64,000 nucleotides of DNA from Rugalucina vietnamica. Lineage: Eukaryota; Mollusca; Bivalvia; Lucinida; Lucinidae. Under the pieces are notes generated by a model. The model was not told the DNA's origin. It ran no database searches and worked only from the letters and a program-made list of their open reading frames with translations. Below are positions 1 to 9,301 of the stretch, piece after piece. Position numbers and translations under genes: made by a program. How positions within the stretch are numbered: position 1 is the stretch's first letter; every line of letters starts with the position of its first letter. Location of the stretch: positions 35,058,329-35,122,328 of the forward strand of contig OZ024880.1 of NCBI GenBank assembly GCA_964017185.1, in the 5' to 3' direction.

Positions 1-111
1 ATCCCGGTTATTTCGTTTTCCCAAACACTTCAATGTTATTGTGACAGAAGTAATGAGTGCCACTATAGGTTCATTACCGGTATTCTGTAATTTGCGAAAT
101 AACCGGGATTC
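1..111. repeat. Small inverted-repeat element (hairpin/MITE), possibly cut by window edge
   Basis: The window opens with ATCCCGGTTATTTCG, and its reverse complement recurs at about 97-111, so the segment can fold into a hairpin. This is the form of a miniature inverted-repeat element. No target-site duplication can be checked because the left flank is outside the window. Confidence 0.5.
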
Positions 112-321
112 CTTATGTTACTTTCATTCGATAAATGTTCTATTTCTGCACTGCCTACACCTATCTATCAGTCAATAGAGTAAAACTTGAAAATCTAACC
201 TCAACTTCGGCCTCAATCGCAATGTGTGTCACCGATCATTTATCTGTTTGTATGTATACAATACCATGTGATTCTCAGCTGTGTACTAGGTATAAAGAAT
301 TGGTTTTAATTACATGGACAT

Positions 322-537
322 ATGAGATGCCACATGGGAAAACCAACAATCTGCCTAGGCGAAAACAAAGGCGCAGATCAGCTTCGCAGTTACTGCGAAG
401 CTGATCAGCACCTTTGTTTTCGCTACAGGGAAAGTATAGTTCCTATTCTACTTAAATCCGAAATTTCAAGATTCTAGCTCTTTTCTGTGACTGTACAGGC
501 CGGTTTATGTGTTTGGTTTTACCACGAGGCGGCTCAT
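322..537 (+). repeat. TGAGCC-family MITE, copy 1
   Basis: Member of the most frequent interspersed repeat in this window. Full copies are about 235 bp, bounded by TGAGCCGCCTCATG and its inverse, with GAAAACCAACAAT just inside the ends. Near the left end is a perfect palindrome centred on GATCAGCTTCGC / GCGAAGCTGATC, flanked by AAAACAAAGGCGC and GCGCCTTTGTTTT. In this copy the stem is TTCGCAGTTACTGCGAA. The right end CGAGGCGGCTCATA is well preserved. Confidence 0.75.
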
Positions 538-596
538 ATAACAAATCAATAGGTAATAAATACACAATGAAAATAAAAGCGCTGCAGGCATGCATG

Positions 597-1535
597 ATAC
601 CCCGCCACGCAAATTTAATTTAGCAAAAATGTTTGTCAATAAATTCTCAAGATATAACAGAGCAGAACAAAATTTTGTCATAAATGAAGGACCATAACTC
701 TGTATACATTGATAAAATTTACCCATCTTTAATCCCAAACCACTACTTCCTGATTGAACTTTTATACAAAGTTTGAAGAATATTGGTTGATAAATGCACA
801 AAACAGAGGCAGGAAACGAAATTTTAATGTAAATCATGGGCCATAACTCTGTACTTATTTAACGAAATTTATTCATTTTCAATCCCAAACCACTCCTTCC
901 TGATATGAACTCATATACAAAGTTTGAAGAAAATCGGTCAATAAATGCTCAAGATAGAGCCCGGAAACAAAATTTTAACGTAAATCAAGGGCCATAACTC
1001 TGTACTTATTTGACGAAATTTACCCATCTTCAACCCCAGACCACTCCTTCTTGATATGAACTCCTATACAAAGTTTGAAGAAAATCGGTCAATAAATGCT
1101 CAAGATAGAGCCCGGAAACAAAATTTTAACGTAAATCAAGGGCCATAACTCTGTACTTATTTGACGAAATTTACCCATCTTCAATCCCAGACCACTCCTT
1201 CATGGTATGAACTCCTATACAAAGTTTGAAGAAAATCGGTCAATAAATACTCAAGATAGAGCCCGGAAACGAAATTTTAACGTAAATCAAGGGCCATAAC
1301 TTTGTACTTATATGACGAAATTTACCCATCTTCAATCCCAAACCACTCCTTCCTAATATGAACTCCTATACAAAGTTTGAAGAAAATCGGTCTATAAATG
1401 CTCAAGATAGAGCCCGGAAACGAAACGCTGACGGACGGACAGACAGACAGACAGACAGACGGACGGACAGTCGAACGCAAATTTTTTTTGGAGGGTATAA
1501 CATAATACCCCGCACTTTTTTAAGTGGCGGGGTAT
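597..1535. mobile_element. Pearl/Helentron-like non-autonomous element with 151-bp core repeats
   Basis: The element begins ATACCCCGCCAC and ends with the inverse GTGGCGGGGTAT. Inside are about five tandem copies of a ~151-bp unit; the landmark GGGCCATAACTCTG recurs at about 688, 838, 989, 1140 and 1291, the leftmost unit being the most diverged. The array ends in a GACA/GACG microsatellite (about 1430-1470), followed by a hairpin built from ATACCCCGC. Core repeats, a tetranucleotide microsatellite and terminal palindromes match the plan of bivalve pearl elements and Helentron-derived elements. The class call rests on this architecture; there is no coding sequence. Confidence 0.6.
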
Positions 1536-1636
1536 AAAAATGAGCAGCATTTAAAATTGAACTGTATAAATAAATTGTAGACTAGGATCACAGGTTTACC
1601 GCTATGACAGGTCTGTTCTCATCAGACGAATAAATT

Positions 1637-1852
1637 TGAGCCTTTGCCTGAGAGGACCAACAATCTTGGTTTCCAACCAGGTCGGACACAAACCGGCCTT
1701 TGCAGCCACAGAAGAAGCTTGAAAAGAAGTGGAAATGCACTATATGAGTAGCAAAAATAAAGGCACTGATCAGCTGTGCAGTTACTGCACAGCTGAGCTG
1801 CGACTTTGTTTTCCCATATGCAGATTGTTGGTTTTCTTATGTGGCGGCTCAT
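1637..1852 (-). repeat. TGAGCC-family MITE, copy 2
   Basis: Minus-oriented copy. The stem palindrome uses CAGCTGTGCAGTTACTGCAC rather than the TTCGC form, and the end GTGGCGGCTCAT is intact. Confidence 0.7.
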
Positions 1853-2218
1853 TTATTTCTTCTTATTGATAACAGTAAATCTATGGCTTGAGTCTATGAC
1901 AAAAGTTTCTCATTTATATGAATATATTACTCTTTCAAAATTTCGGTCTTGGCATTTCTCAGCCAAGTAATGCCAGCTCTGTTCTAAAAATAACTTAGGG
2001 TTATAGTTGGATTCTATGTGTAGGATTTCAATACATAATCACATAATTGCATGAATTGCATGTGTTGTCATGTAGTTGTTCAAGGCACCTTAGGAACTTG
2101 TAGAATACAATTAAACTAAATAGTTATAATAAAAATAATGACAATGGCACTTAAAAATATAGACACAACTCGAAAATGATACCCTGTTGCCGATGCCAAT
2201 TTAATTATGTTTGGAATA
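1853..2218. other. No recognisable feature
   Basis: AT-rich sequence between repeats. I see no coding pattern, RNA gene or repeat structure. Confidence 0.5.
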
Positions 2219-2408
2219 GGTCAACCTTATTATAATGCTATCTTTCTAGGGTCCATAGAAACAGACTGTGTTTTAAGTGAAACCTCGTTATAACGAGGTT
2301 ACTAACAATAAACATTATAGCAAAATAATCAGTTTGGGAGCCATGACATGGCTATGTTATATTGAAAATCGCATTATAGTGAGGCACGTTATAATGAGGT
2401 TGACCTGT
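2219..2408. repeat. MITE with AGGTCAACCT inverted ends
   Basis: AGGTCAACCTTATTATAATG at the left end is matched by the inverse of CGTTATAATGAGGTTGACCT at the right. The interior contains the palindrome CCTCGTTATAACGAGG. About 190 bp and non-coding. No clear target duplication is visible. Confidence 0.55.
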
Positions 2409-2536
2409 TGTTATGTTCTAAATGGGTCAGCACTGGCAACTAACATTATTGTTAAAACCTGCGCCAGAATGCTAACATACATACATGTACATGTAAATGT
2501 CCAACATCAATCCTTTTATACAAGACTGTAAATTCT

Positions 2537-2690
2537 ACGATTGTTTGTATTGAAATTAACATCCCAGTCAACAATTTTTTAGTCATGTCGGAACAGAGCC
2601 ACCGGCGCTTCCTGAGTATATGAGACAAATGTGATTGGCTCAAGGACACACCATAGCGCTCCATGATGGGATCGAACCCAGAACCTTCCA
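2537..2690 (-). repeat. SINE fragment (body plus box B of tRNA-like head)
   Basis: Read on the minus strand this matches the fuller SINE at 20,808-21,030: box-B-like GGGTTCGATCCC, then TGTGTCCTTGAGCCAATCAC, ACTCAGGAAGCG, GGTGGCTCTG and the 3' domain CCGACATGACT...TGTTGACTGGGA. The 5' part of the tRNA-like head is missing. Confidence 0.55.
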
Positions 2691-2986
2691 AAACATAGAT
2701 TATGGATACTCGTTAGCCAAGGCGGTTCTAACGTGCAACCACAATCAATGTTTTGAGCAGAAAATAAGAAAATGTAAAAAAAAAGAAAATAATGGAAAAG
2801 CATTATTTTTTACAGATGAAAAAATACTGTATATTACCTAGGCATGTTTTTGTAATGATAATAATGTGAATTGTTGTGTGGATCTGACAAGCTGTGGTTT
2901 TGATTGTGGTTTCTTCTATGAAATCAAAACAGCCTGTTGAGTAAACAAACTGATTTCCACGACAATTCAGACCAAAAGAGCCTGTT

Positions 2987-3153
2987 CAGGGCTTTATCCA
3001 GGCATCTACAGGGGCAGAAAAGAGGCCCCTTTCCGAACTGAAATTATTGTAAAATAATGAAATATTCCAAATTTTCTTTCCCAAATTACTGAGTATTTTC
3101 CCAATTTTAGGAAAAAAATGCCCCATTCCAAAAAATACCTGGATAAAACACTG
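2987..3153. repeat. Small hAT-like MITE (CAGGGCTTTATCCAGG ends)
   Basis: Left end CAGGGCTTTATCCAGG is mirrored by CCTGGATAAAACACTG at the right. The interior is rich in runs of C/G against A/T. The CAG...CTG termini resemble hAT-derived MITEs, but no exact 8-bp target duplication is visible. Confidence 0.5.
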
Positions 3154-3232
3154 CTATTTGAACTGTCTCTTGGAACAATGGTTTGATTCCTAATCTGGCA
3201 GTAGTTGCACTTAATTATTAATAAGAAAGCTA

Positions 3233-3373
3233 TATGAGCCGCATCGTGAGAAAACCGGATTTTTGCCTATGCAAAAACAAAGGCGCAGATCAGCTTCGCA
3301 GTAACTGTACAATCGGTATGTGTCAGACCTGGTCGGAAACCCAAAAGACCCGTTTTCTGAAGTCACGGCTCAT
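3233..3373 (+). repeat. TGAGCC-family MITE, copy 3 (internally deleted)
   Basis: Both ends are present (TATGAGCCGCATCGTGAG and CACGGCTCATA). The central palindrome and most of the right half are missing, giving about 140 bp. Confidence 0.65.
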
Positions 3374-3536
3374 ATTATGTCACAGCACATTCCTAGTGCT
3401 CAACTGCCACAAAAACTTTGCCCTAATCTGCTAATCATGTCTACAACAAAATTCTATGTGGATTTTTCAACAATTAACACATATAAGGGCAATCAATATG
3501 AGATAGACATGCACATTTTGATCTATATAACATGCT

Positions 3537-3724
3537 GGGGCCAGTTGTTCAAAATTAATGATGTCGTTAATTAACGATTTGTTAAAATTTCAAATGGCAA
3601 TAATACAAATACACTGTTATTGTTTAAAAATAACAGTGTATTTGCTTTTGAAATCAATATATAGTTAACACACTGGGGGCTTAACGACAGTTTTAAGGTA
3701 ACAAAGTTTTGAACAACTGGACCC
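3537..3724. repeat. MITE with GGGCCAGTTGTTCAAAA-type ends
   Basis: GGGGCCAGTTGTTCAAAA on the left is inverted at the right as TTTTGAACAACTGGACCC. Inside is a palindrome, AATACACTGTTATT...AATAACAGTGTATT. Non-coding. Confidence 0.6.
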
Positions 3725-3814
3725 TGATCTTTCTGATGCTACCTAAACTTTGTGTCCTTAATTACTCCAACAAAGGACCATTCTGGTTAAATCATTATAA
3801 TCTCACAACATTCA

Positions 3815-4028
3815 TATGAGCCGCGTCAAACTGGATTTTTGAGTATGCAAAAACAAAAACTGCTGCACAGCTGATCAGTGCTACACAGATAGGAAAATCC
3901 CTTTTTATACCCTTTCTTTTTATATCCAAAATTTCAAGCTTCTAGCCTTTTTCTGAGACTGTACAGGCCTGTTTGTGTCAGAACTGGTCGGAAACTCAGA
4001 AAAAAAGTTTTCTTGTGTCACGGCTCAT
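3815..4028 (+). repeat. TGAGCC-family MITE, copy 4, abutting the TLCD5-like stop codon
   Basis: Copy with eroded internal palindrome but recognisable ends (TATGAGCCGCGTC; CACGGCTCATA). It ends 18 bp from the stop codon of the minus-strand TLCD5-like gene, so the 3' untranslated region of that gene must run into or through this repeat. Confidence 0.65.
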
Positions 4029-4045
4029 ACGATTCCTGTCAAAAT

Positions 4046-4587
4046 TTATATTTCTCCATTGCACTTTTCACTGGTTCCATTCACATTTTTTCTATGAATC
4101 ACCCCATTTACTGGTGCTATGCTCGATTGTTTATCATCTAATTTTGTTTCTAGAACATTTCCATTGAGTTCTTTGGTTTTAATATCACTGTTCATCTTTT
4201 GGAATTTCCTCAGATGCCTTTTCTTATACTTCTTATAACTATATTGGACTATACTGAGCCAGAAAACCCAGCCTATGCCGTATATGGCCGTGCCACCGAA
4301 CCGCCCCCACCAATCTGTCGTATTTAACTGGAAATAGCTATATAACAACATTGAGCCGAGGAAAATCCGGAAAAATCCAAACAGGAGCATAAATGCCAAG
4401 TCAACAAAGTCACCTAAGATTGTATGGTAGTTTCCCGTCTCGCGTAGAAACCAGCGTAGCTGCAGTAAAGGGTTGGTGAATTCGGCGCCAAATATGGTGG
4501 CTACCATCTCGGTTCCCCACCAGTTCAGGACGATACAAGTGGTTAAACCCGCTATACTCAGCATATGGTGGAGTAACATCACAGTAC
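4046..4587 (-). CDS. TLCD5-like: TLCD5-like terminal coding exon
   Basis: 542 coding bases ending in TAA. It carries the di-histidine block LLHHMLSIAG, the EFTNPLLQLRWFLRE signature and the last transmembrane segments, then a hydrophilic tail. The open frame continues upstream into the intron (SLYFDLVYNFSS), but the acceptor CTCTTCAG and phase exclude that extension. Confidence 0.85.
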
Positions 4588-7225
4588 CTGAAGAGAAATT
4601 ATATACTAAATCAAAATATAAACTTTTTTTTTTTTGAAACATTGATCGTTTCAACTAAAAATTGAGCCTTCACATGACACAAACCGGGCGGTACAGATAC
4701 AGAAGCAGGCTTGAATCTTGAAACTTTGGAGATAGGTAGAAGAGGAATTGTACTATCTTTGTTTTCACATAATGTTGTTTTTTTTATGTGAGTCTCAAAT
4801 ATATTTTTTTCATGATGAAAGACTGATATTATTGGTATTTTTAATTTTAACTAAAAACTAATATTGTTTCATTATGTTATATAGTTGGGAATTCCATGTA
4901 CATGGATTTCTGTATTGTTAATAATCAAAATGCCATTATGTCGAGTTTAATTACACTCCAAACTTTGTGATGCATTTACACTGCAATTTGATACTGAACA
5001 TACATGCTACTCCCCAGCTACACCATGCTTGCTATAAGAAACAATTTTAAAATTCTTCTTAAAAATTAAACACAAATTATAATTCCATCAGGATAAAATG
5101 TATACCCCTTACACCCCAGTTGTATATATTAAAACCTATGTACAAGCGGAAACATTTATTTTTCTTCTTTTTTCCGAAACACAGATCTCCGGTACTGGCG
5201 AGGCAGTTATGACGTACCCACAATCTATGTTTTAGGGAAAAAAAGAAAACTTTCAAATTTCTTAGCAATAAGAAATATCTTAATATTGTATTAGCAAGTT
5301 TTTGTAATCAAAACAAATCCCAATTCCTACCTTCTGTGTTATAATAGATGCACCAGGAGAAATCCAGTAGAAAATATGCCAGACATAGTGTTATGATGAA
5401 GCTTTGGAATGGTGTACTAGCCTCACCTGTGAAGAACAAAGCCACAATGTCATACAAAAATGTTTCAGTAAAAGATTGGTATTTAGATATTAAAGCAAAT
5501 GAAAGCTCTACATCATATCCAATTTAAAATACAAAATGGCCTATAGATCACAGGTACGCCGCATTCAAACATAAAATTTCCAAATAATATTGCAAGAAGA
5601 GACAATCAAACTGAAATTTTGTTTGTGTGATGCTTTTCACTCACCATCAGGGAAACATCTTCGTATGAAAGCTACCCCAGATTTGCACCTTACATATGAG
5701 CGCGGATCTGGTAAAAGGTGTCTTCGGGCATTCAAGTACATTTTATGCTACTAGAATATAAAAACCATCAAAATTTGAAATATTTGGCAAGCTCTTATAT
5801 TTACGACAAACTGTTTTAATATTGTAACACAATTCAAGACACATATATTTCTTATGAAACGAGGTCAATTGTATCGTGTTTGTTGCCATGGCAACCATTG
5901 CACCATAAGGACAACCCTCATTTTATAAACCGGGTTCGCCATCTGTAGTGCATGTTTTATCAAAACGGTGTGTGATTTTTGCCTATTGCATAGTCTATCC
6001 GGTGGTACAGATGTTTTACTTCAAGAAACACAAAGCATTTCGAGAATTTTTGTTCTTGCGTCTTTTAATCACAGTGATATAAAGACGTTAACGTCATTAA
6101 TGTCGAAACGTCATTATGACATTACATGACGTCATGATTAGATTGCGGCAACTACACAATTTTCAACGCCCATATCTTTGTTATTTGTGAAGATAATATT
6201 TTCAAATATTCAGGAAATATTCAGAAAAGCTTGGTCTTTCATGTGCAATAAATATCTGTATTTTGAATTTTCGGCCATAAGACACCTTTTATTGGATCTT
6301 GGTCCATGTAGTAAAATTGGGGGAAATCAGGGGTAGGTGTCGAATTATCAATTTTTAATATTACTCCATAAAATCATATATTGTAGGTATGTGTTATCAT
6401 TGGAATAATAAGATGATCATAACAGATACTCAAAATGCATGATTTATGGACAACAAGTGTAATTACCGCAAAATACAATCAAAATCAGCTGTAGTACAGC
6501 ACACTTCGTGCAAACAGAGATGTTCCCGTAATGACAGTCAAAAGCAGAGGTCAGCTATCTTATACAAACAAATTCTGGCTAAGGGACTCCCAGAGACATT
6601 TACTCAGTACTTAGTGCACATTATTACACAGCTATCTCATACTGACAACTACTCCATGAATCAGCTGAAGAGGAGAATGATAATTAAGCCACTGCATAAG
6701 AAAACCAACAAAATGCTTGAGCGAAAAAAAGGCTCAGATCAGCTTCGCCCGCTTAGCTGATCAGTGCCTTTGTTTTCGCTACACGGATAGAACAATCTCT
6801 CTTCTTCCTAAATCCAAAATTTCAAGCTTCTAGCTTGTTTCCGTGACTGTACAGGGCGGTTTGTGTCTAGCATGGTCGAAAACCCAAATTGTTGCCTTAG
6901 TTTTCTCACGCTCAATTCAAGAACGTATTTTCACGACCAAATCTTCATGAGATTAGTCATTGTAAGGATTGTATAAGTAAGGACATGTATATAACAAAGG
7001 CAGTCCCAGTTAACAGCATGACCACTTACCTCCATGGTCAAATGGCCAAGGTCCCTCTACAAAGACACACCAGGCTGACAGAGACACAATGGTGACAGCG
7101 TGAACAAGTGTAACAGAACGGATGTGCCACTCATAGCTTCTCTTTGGGTTTAGGATACACAGGGTGAAGTAGAGTGTTGACCAGAGAAAACAGCAGATCA
7201 GCAGAGTACTGATGGATCCCTCCAT
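4046..7225 (-). CDS. TLCD5-like: TLC-domain membrane protein, TLCD5/TMEM136-like (gene span, three coding exons)
   Basis: Split gene encoding about 277 residues (vertebrate TLCD5 is about 245). Coding exons are 7225-7030, 5426-5331 and 4587-4046. Donors are GTAAGT and GTAGGA, acceptors CTTCACAG and CTCTTCAG, and both introns are phase 1, so G codons are split each time. Recognisable blocks in order: RSYEWHIRSVTLVHA and GPWPFDHGG (exon 1); FQSFIITLCLAYFLLDFSWC (exon 2); LLHHMLSIAG, FGAEFTNPLLQLRWFLRETG and YHTILGDFVDLAF (exon 3). These match the TLC fold and, from memory of the family, TLCD5 more closely than ceramide synthases. Several hydrophobic segments imply a multi-pass membrane protein. 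The C-terminal ~70 residues are hydrophilic and Lys/Asn-rich and look lineage-specific. Family work implicates TLCD proteins in membrane lipid composition; a function here is inference. The ATG at 7225 was chosen because the longer open frame begins only at a TTG. Confidence 0.85.
4662..4800 (-). repeat. TGAGCC-family MITE, fragment (copy 5)
   Basis: Lies in TLCD5-like intron 2. ACACAAACCGGGCGGTAC, AAGCAGGCTTGAATCTTGAA and GAGGAATTGTACTATCT match the right half of the family. The palindrome is lost, and the rest of the stretch to 5,080 holds nothing recognisable. Confidence 0.5.
5080..5280 (-). repeat. Family-C repeat (CCCACAATCTATGTTTT) copy
   Basis: One of several copies of a second interspersed family carrying TACCCCAGTT, then GTACCCACAATCTATGTTTT around a GCGAGGC(A/G)GTT core. 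Related copies lie at 2,690-2,770, 10,915-11,030, 15,000-15,085 (mirrored at 24,170-24,260), 42,990-43,190, 47,640-47,880, 49,390-49,620 and 50,010-50,290. The core can fold because ATAGATTGTGGGTAC occurs on one side and its inverse on the other. Confidence 0.6.
5331..5426 (-). CDS. TLCD5-like: TLCD5-like coding exon 2
   Basis: A 96-base exon too short to stand out as an ORF. It translates as EASTPFQSFIITLC followed by LAYFLLDFSWCIYYNTE, with split G codons at both ends. Acceptor CTTCACAG and donor GTAGGAATT flank it. The sequence fills exactly the part of the TLC domain missing between exons 1 and 3. Confidence 0.82.
5670..6335. repeat. Inverted-repeat element in TLCD5-like intron 1
   Basis: TAAAAGGTGTCTTCGGGC at about 5,713 is inverted at about 6,272-6,292 (GGCCATAAGACACCTTTTA). 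Weaker matches extend outward to CTACCCCAGATTT and its inverse, giving degenerate ends of about 60 bp. The interior contains clustered ACGTCAT motifs (6,084-6,136) including one CRE-like TGACGTCA. Non-coding. Confidence 0.5.
6685..6913 (+). repeat. TGAGCC-family MITE, copy 6
   Basis: Nearly full length, in intron 1 of the TLCD5-like gene, about 115 bp beyond its first donor site. The internal stem is damaged (TTCGCCCGCTTAGC). The right terminus is eroded but recognisable as CTCACGCTCAATT. Confidence 0.65.
7030..7225 (-). CDS. TLCD5-like: TLCD5-like coding exon 1
   Basis: Encodes residues 1-65 plus one base, starting MEGSISTLL and ending at FDHG before the donor GTAAGTGG. Upstream on the minus strand lies TTTACTTTACAG, a plausible 3' splice site, so this may be the second exon of the transcript with its 5' end at about 7258. 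The first ten codons are repeated in the flanking 85-bp array. Confidence 0.8.
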
Positions 7226-8411
7226 AACTGGTGACAATCTCAAAACTAACCTATCTGTAAAGTAAAATACACAGGGAACAGATCAGCAGTGTACTGATAG
7301 ATCCCTCCATAACTGGGGACAGTCTCTAAACTAACCTATCAGTAAAGTAAAATACACAGGGACCAGATCAGCAGTGTACTGATAGATCCCTCCATAACTG
7401 GGGACAGTCTCTAAACTAACCTATCTGTAAAGCAAAATACACAGGGAACAGATCAGCACACAGGCGCTCGACGACTGGACTCATTTTTTTTCTTTTTTTT
7501 TTTTTTTTTTTTTTTGCATTTTCACCCGTTTGGAGACCCTTACGATATGTTCATGCAATTATTTTACCTTTAAAACCTTTTCTATCAATCCTCAATCAAC
7601 CCTCATCTATGGGCTACTATACAGACAAGGTCGGAAACGCGGTGTCCTAGTTTAATTGGGGTCATGGGATTTCCCGCATCTCAAACTCATACTTCACCCT
7701 TTACCGTTATTTCAATGCTGGCTGTCAACACATGAGTGTCTTTGTAAAAGGTCTCGCCCATTGCCTTCATTCAAAATAAGCACAACCGCCCGTAAAAACT
7801 AACAATTAAAGCATTCTACAGAATTGGAGGACATCCCGAATGAAATCGGCAATCTAGCCGTGACCTTACTATAAATACACTGGTCACACGACGCGTTATG
7901 CCAGCGCGTGATATGTGTTACGTTGGTTTTCATAGGTTGTTTGATTTAATATCCAGTCAAAACACTTTGTGATCTAGTGTCATGGCAACAATGCAATACA
8001 ATTATCCAGTAGGATTGATTCTTTCATACGATATTTACAGTGACCTTCCACTGATTTCTAGAAACGACAGGTCACCATACAAAAACATTCGGGATCCCAT
8101 CCAAGTAGACAGGTGGTGGTATAAAATATAAGTTTACGGGCGACTATGCTTATTTTTGACGAAGGCAATAGGTGAGACCTTTAACGAAGTCGCTCATAAG
8201 TAGACACTCAGCATTGAAATAACGGTAAAGGGTGAAGTACTAGTTTGAGATGCGGGGAATCCCATGACCCCAATTAAACTAGGACACCGCGTTTCCGACC
8301 TTGTCTATATAGTAGCCCATAGACGAGGGTTGATTGAGGATTGATAGAAAAGGTTTTAAAGGTAAAATAATTGCATGAACATATCGTAAGGGTCTCCAAA
8401 CGGGTGAAAAT

Positions 8412-8444
<33 letters not shown>

Positions 8445-8745
8445 AGTCCAGTCGTTGAGCGCCTGTGATCAGCAGTGTACTGATAGACCCCTCCATAACT
8501 GGGGACAGTCTCATAACTAACCTATCTATAAAGTAAAATACACAGGGAACAGATCAGCAGTGTACTGATATATCCCTCCATAACTGGGGACAACCTCAAA
8601 ACTAACCAATCTGTAAAGTAAAATACACAGGGAACAGATCAGCAGTGTACTGATAGATCCCTCCATAACTGGGGACAGTCTCTAAACTAACCTATCTGTA
8701 AAGAAAAAAACAAAGGGTGAAGTAGAGTGTTGACCAGGGGAAACA
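7187..8745. repeat. 85-bp tandem array derived from the TLCD5-like first coding exon
   Basis: The landmark CTCCATAACTGG recurs at 7220, 7305, 7390, 8491, 8576 and 8661, an exact 85-bp spacing on each side of an inserted transposon. On the minus strand each unit reads TTTACTTTACAG, AGATAGGTTAG, then an ATG GAG GGA start, i.e. splice acceptor, short leader and the first ~10 codons of the TLCD5-like gene. The outermost unit runs into GTGAAGTAGAGTGTTGACCA, which is further exon-1 sequence (cf. 7162-7180). The array is therefore a partial exon amplification. Confidence 0.85.
7459..8467. mobile_element. 1009-bp non-autonomous DNA transposon with ~340-bp inverted repeats
   Basis: Ends CACAGGCGCTC and GAGCGCCTGTG are the tips of long inverted repeats running about 7459-7800 and 8131-8467. 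They include a poly-T/poly-A tract, TTTTCACCCGTTTGGAGACC and AAACGCGGTGTCCTAG on each side. The element sits inside one 85-bp repeat unit and is flanked by ATCAGCA on both sides (7452-7458, 8468-8474). Because neighbouring units show the unoccupied site, the insertion is well defined, although one base of end ambiguity allows a 7- to 9-bp duplication. It has no transposase. Mutator-like or foldback membership is possible but not shown. Confidence 0.85.
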
Positions 8746-8747
8746 AC

Positions 8748-9081
8748 AGGGGTTATTAACTCGAAGGCATAGAATGTTCCCCTACTTACGACATACTTAT
8801 GATGGTCTTAAGATGACCACCTTAAAATTTGCACCCTTGCTATTCCAGTTATTCTAAGCTATCGTAACTTTTTGAAATGAAAGGTGCCTCTTCGTATGAT
8901 AAGAAGACGCTAAGGTGGGCTTGAGCTGACCATAAAGTTACTATGCCGTCAAGTTGTCACCGTAACTTAAGGTCATTTTCAGTTTATCAGCATAATCCCT
9001 AAGAGATACTTAAGTTGGTCCTAAGTTGATCATAAGCTTAAGATGGCTTTGAGTCCTACACTCTACCACCAGGGAACTGGT
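8748..9081. other. Repetitive low-complexity segment, no gene
   Basis: Recurrent CTTAAG/CATAAG/GTTGATCATAAG words suggest an old inverted-repeat element, but I could not define ends. No coding sequence. Confidence 0.35.
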
Positions 9082-9301
9082 TATAAAACTTTTTTTTACG
9101 CTCAGCTCAGCTGAGTATGAAATTTCAACTGCTCATTAATGTTGAAATAGTCAAGAGTAGTGGAAAATACAGGTTCAGAACTCAAAAACTAGTCATTTAT
9201 CCTGCACATAAATGTTAAAACGCCAACAATTGTTGGCGTTTTAACATTTATGAGCAGGATAAATTTTAGTCTCAGTTGAGCTGAGCATGAAAAAAGTTTT
9301 A
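9082..9301. repeat. Palindromic element with perfect inner hairpin
   Basis: Outer arms AAAACTTTTTTTTACGCTCA and TGAGCATGAAAAAAGTTTT enclose an almost perfect ~66-bp palindrome at about 9197-9264, centred on CCAACAATTGTTGG with TTTATCCTG and its inverse at the borders. A compact foldback/MITE structure without coding capacity. Confidence 0.7.

Noticed and set aside
640-1440. CRISPR-like array
   Set aside because: The 151-bp units are tandem without unique spacers; a satellite core of a mobile element in a eukaryote.
4588-4654. N-terminal extension of the TLCD5-like last exon (MKRSMFQKKK...)
   Set aside because: The frame begins at a TTG and runs through a polypyrimidine tract and acceptor CTCTTCAG; phase and homology place the exon boundary at 4587.
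7226-7243. Six-residue longer start for the TLCD5-like protein
   Set aside because: That start codon is TTG; the ATG at 7225 gives a natural N-terminus.
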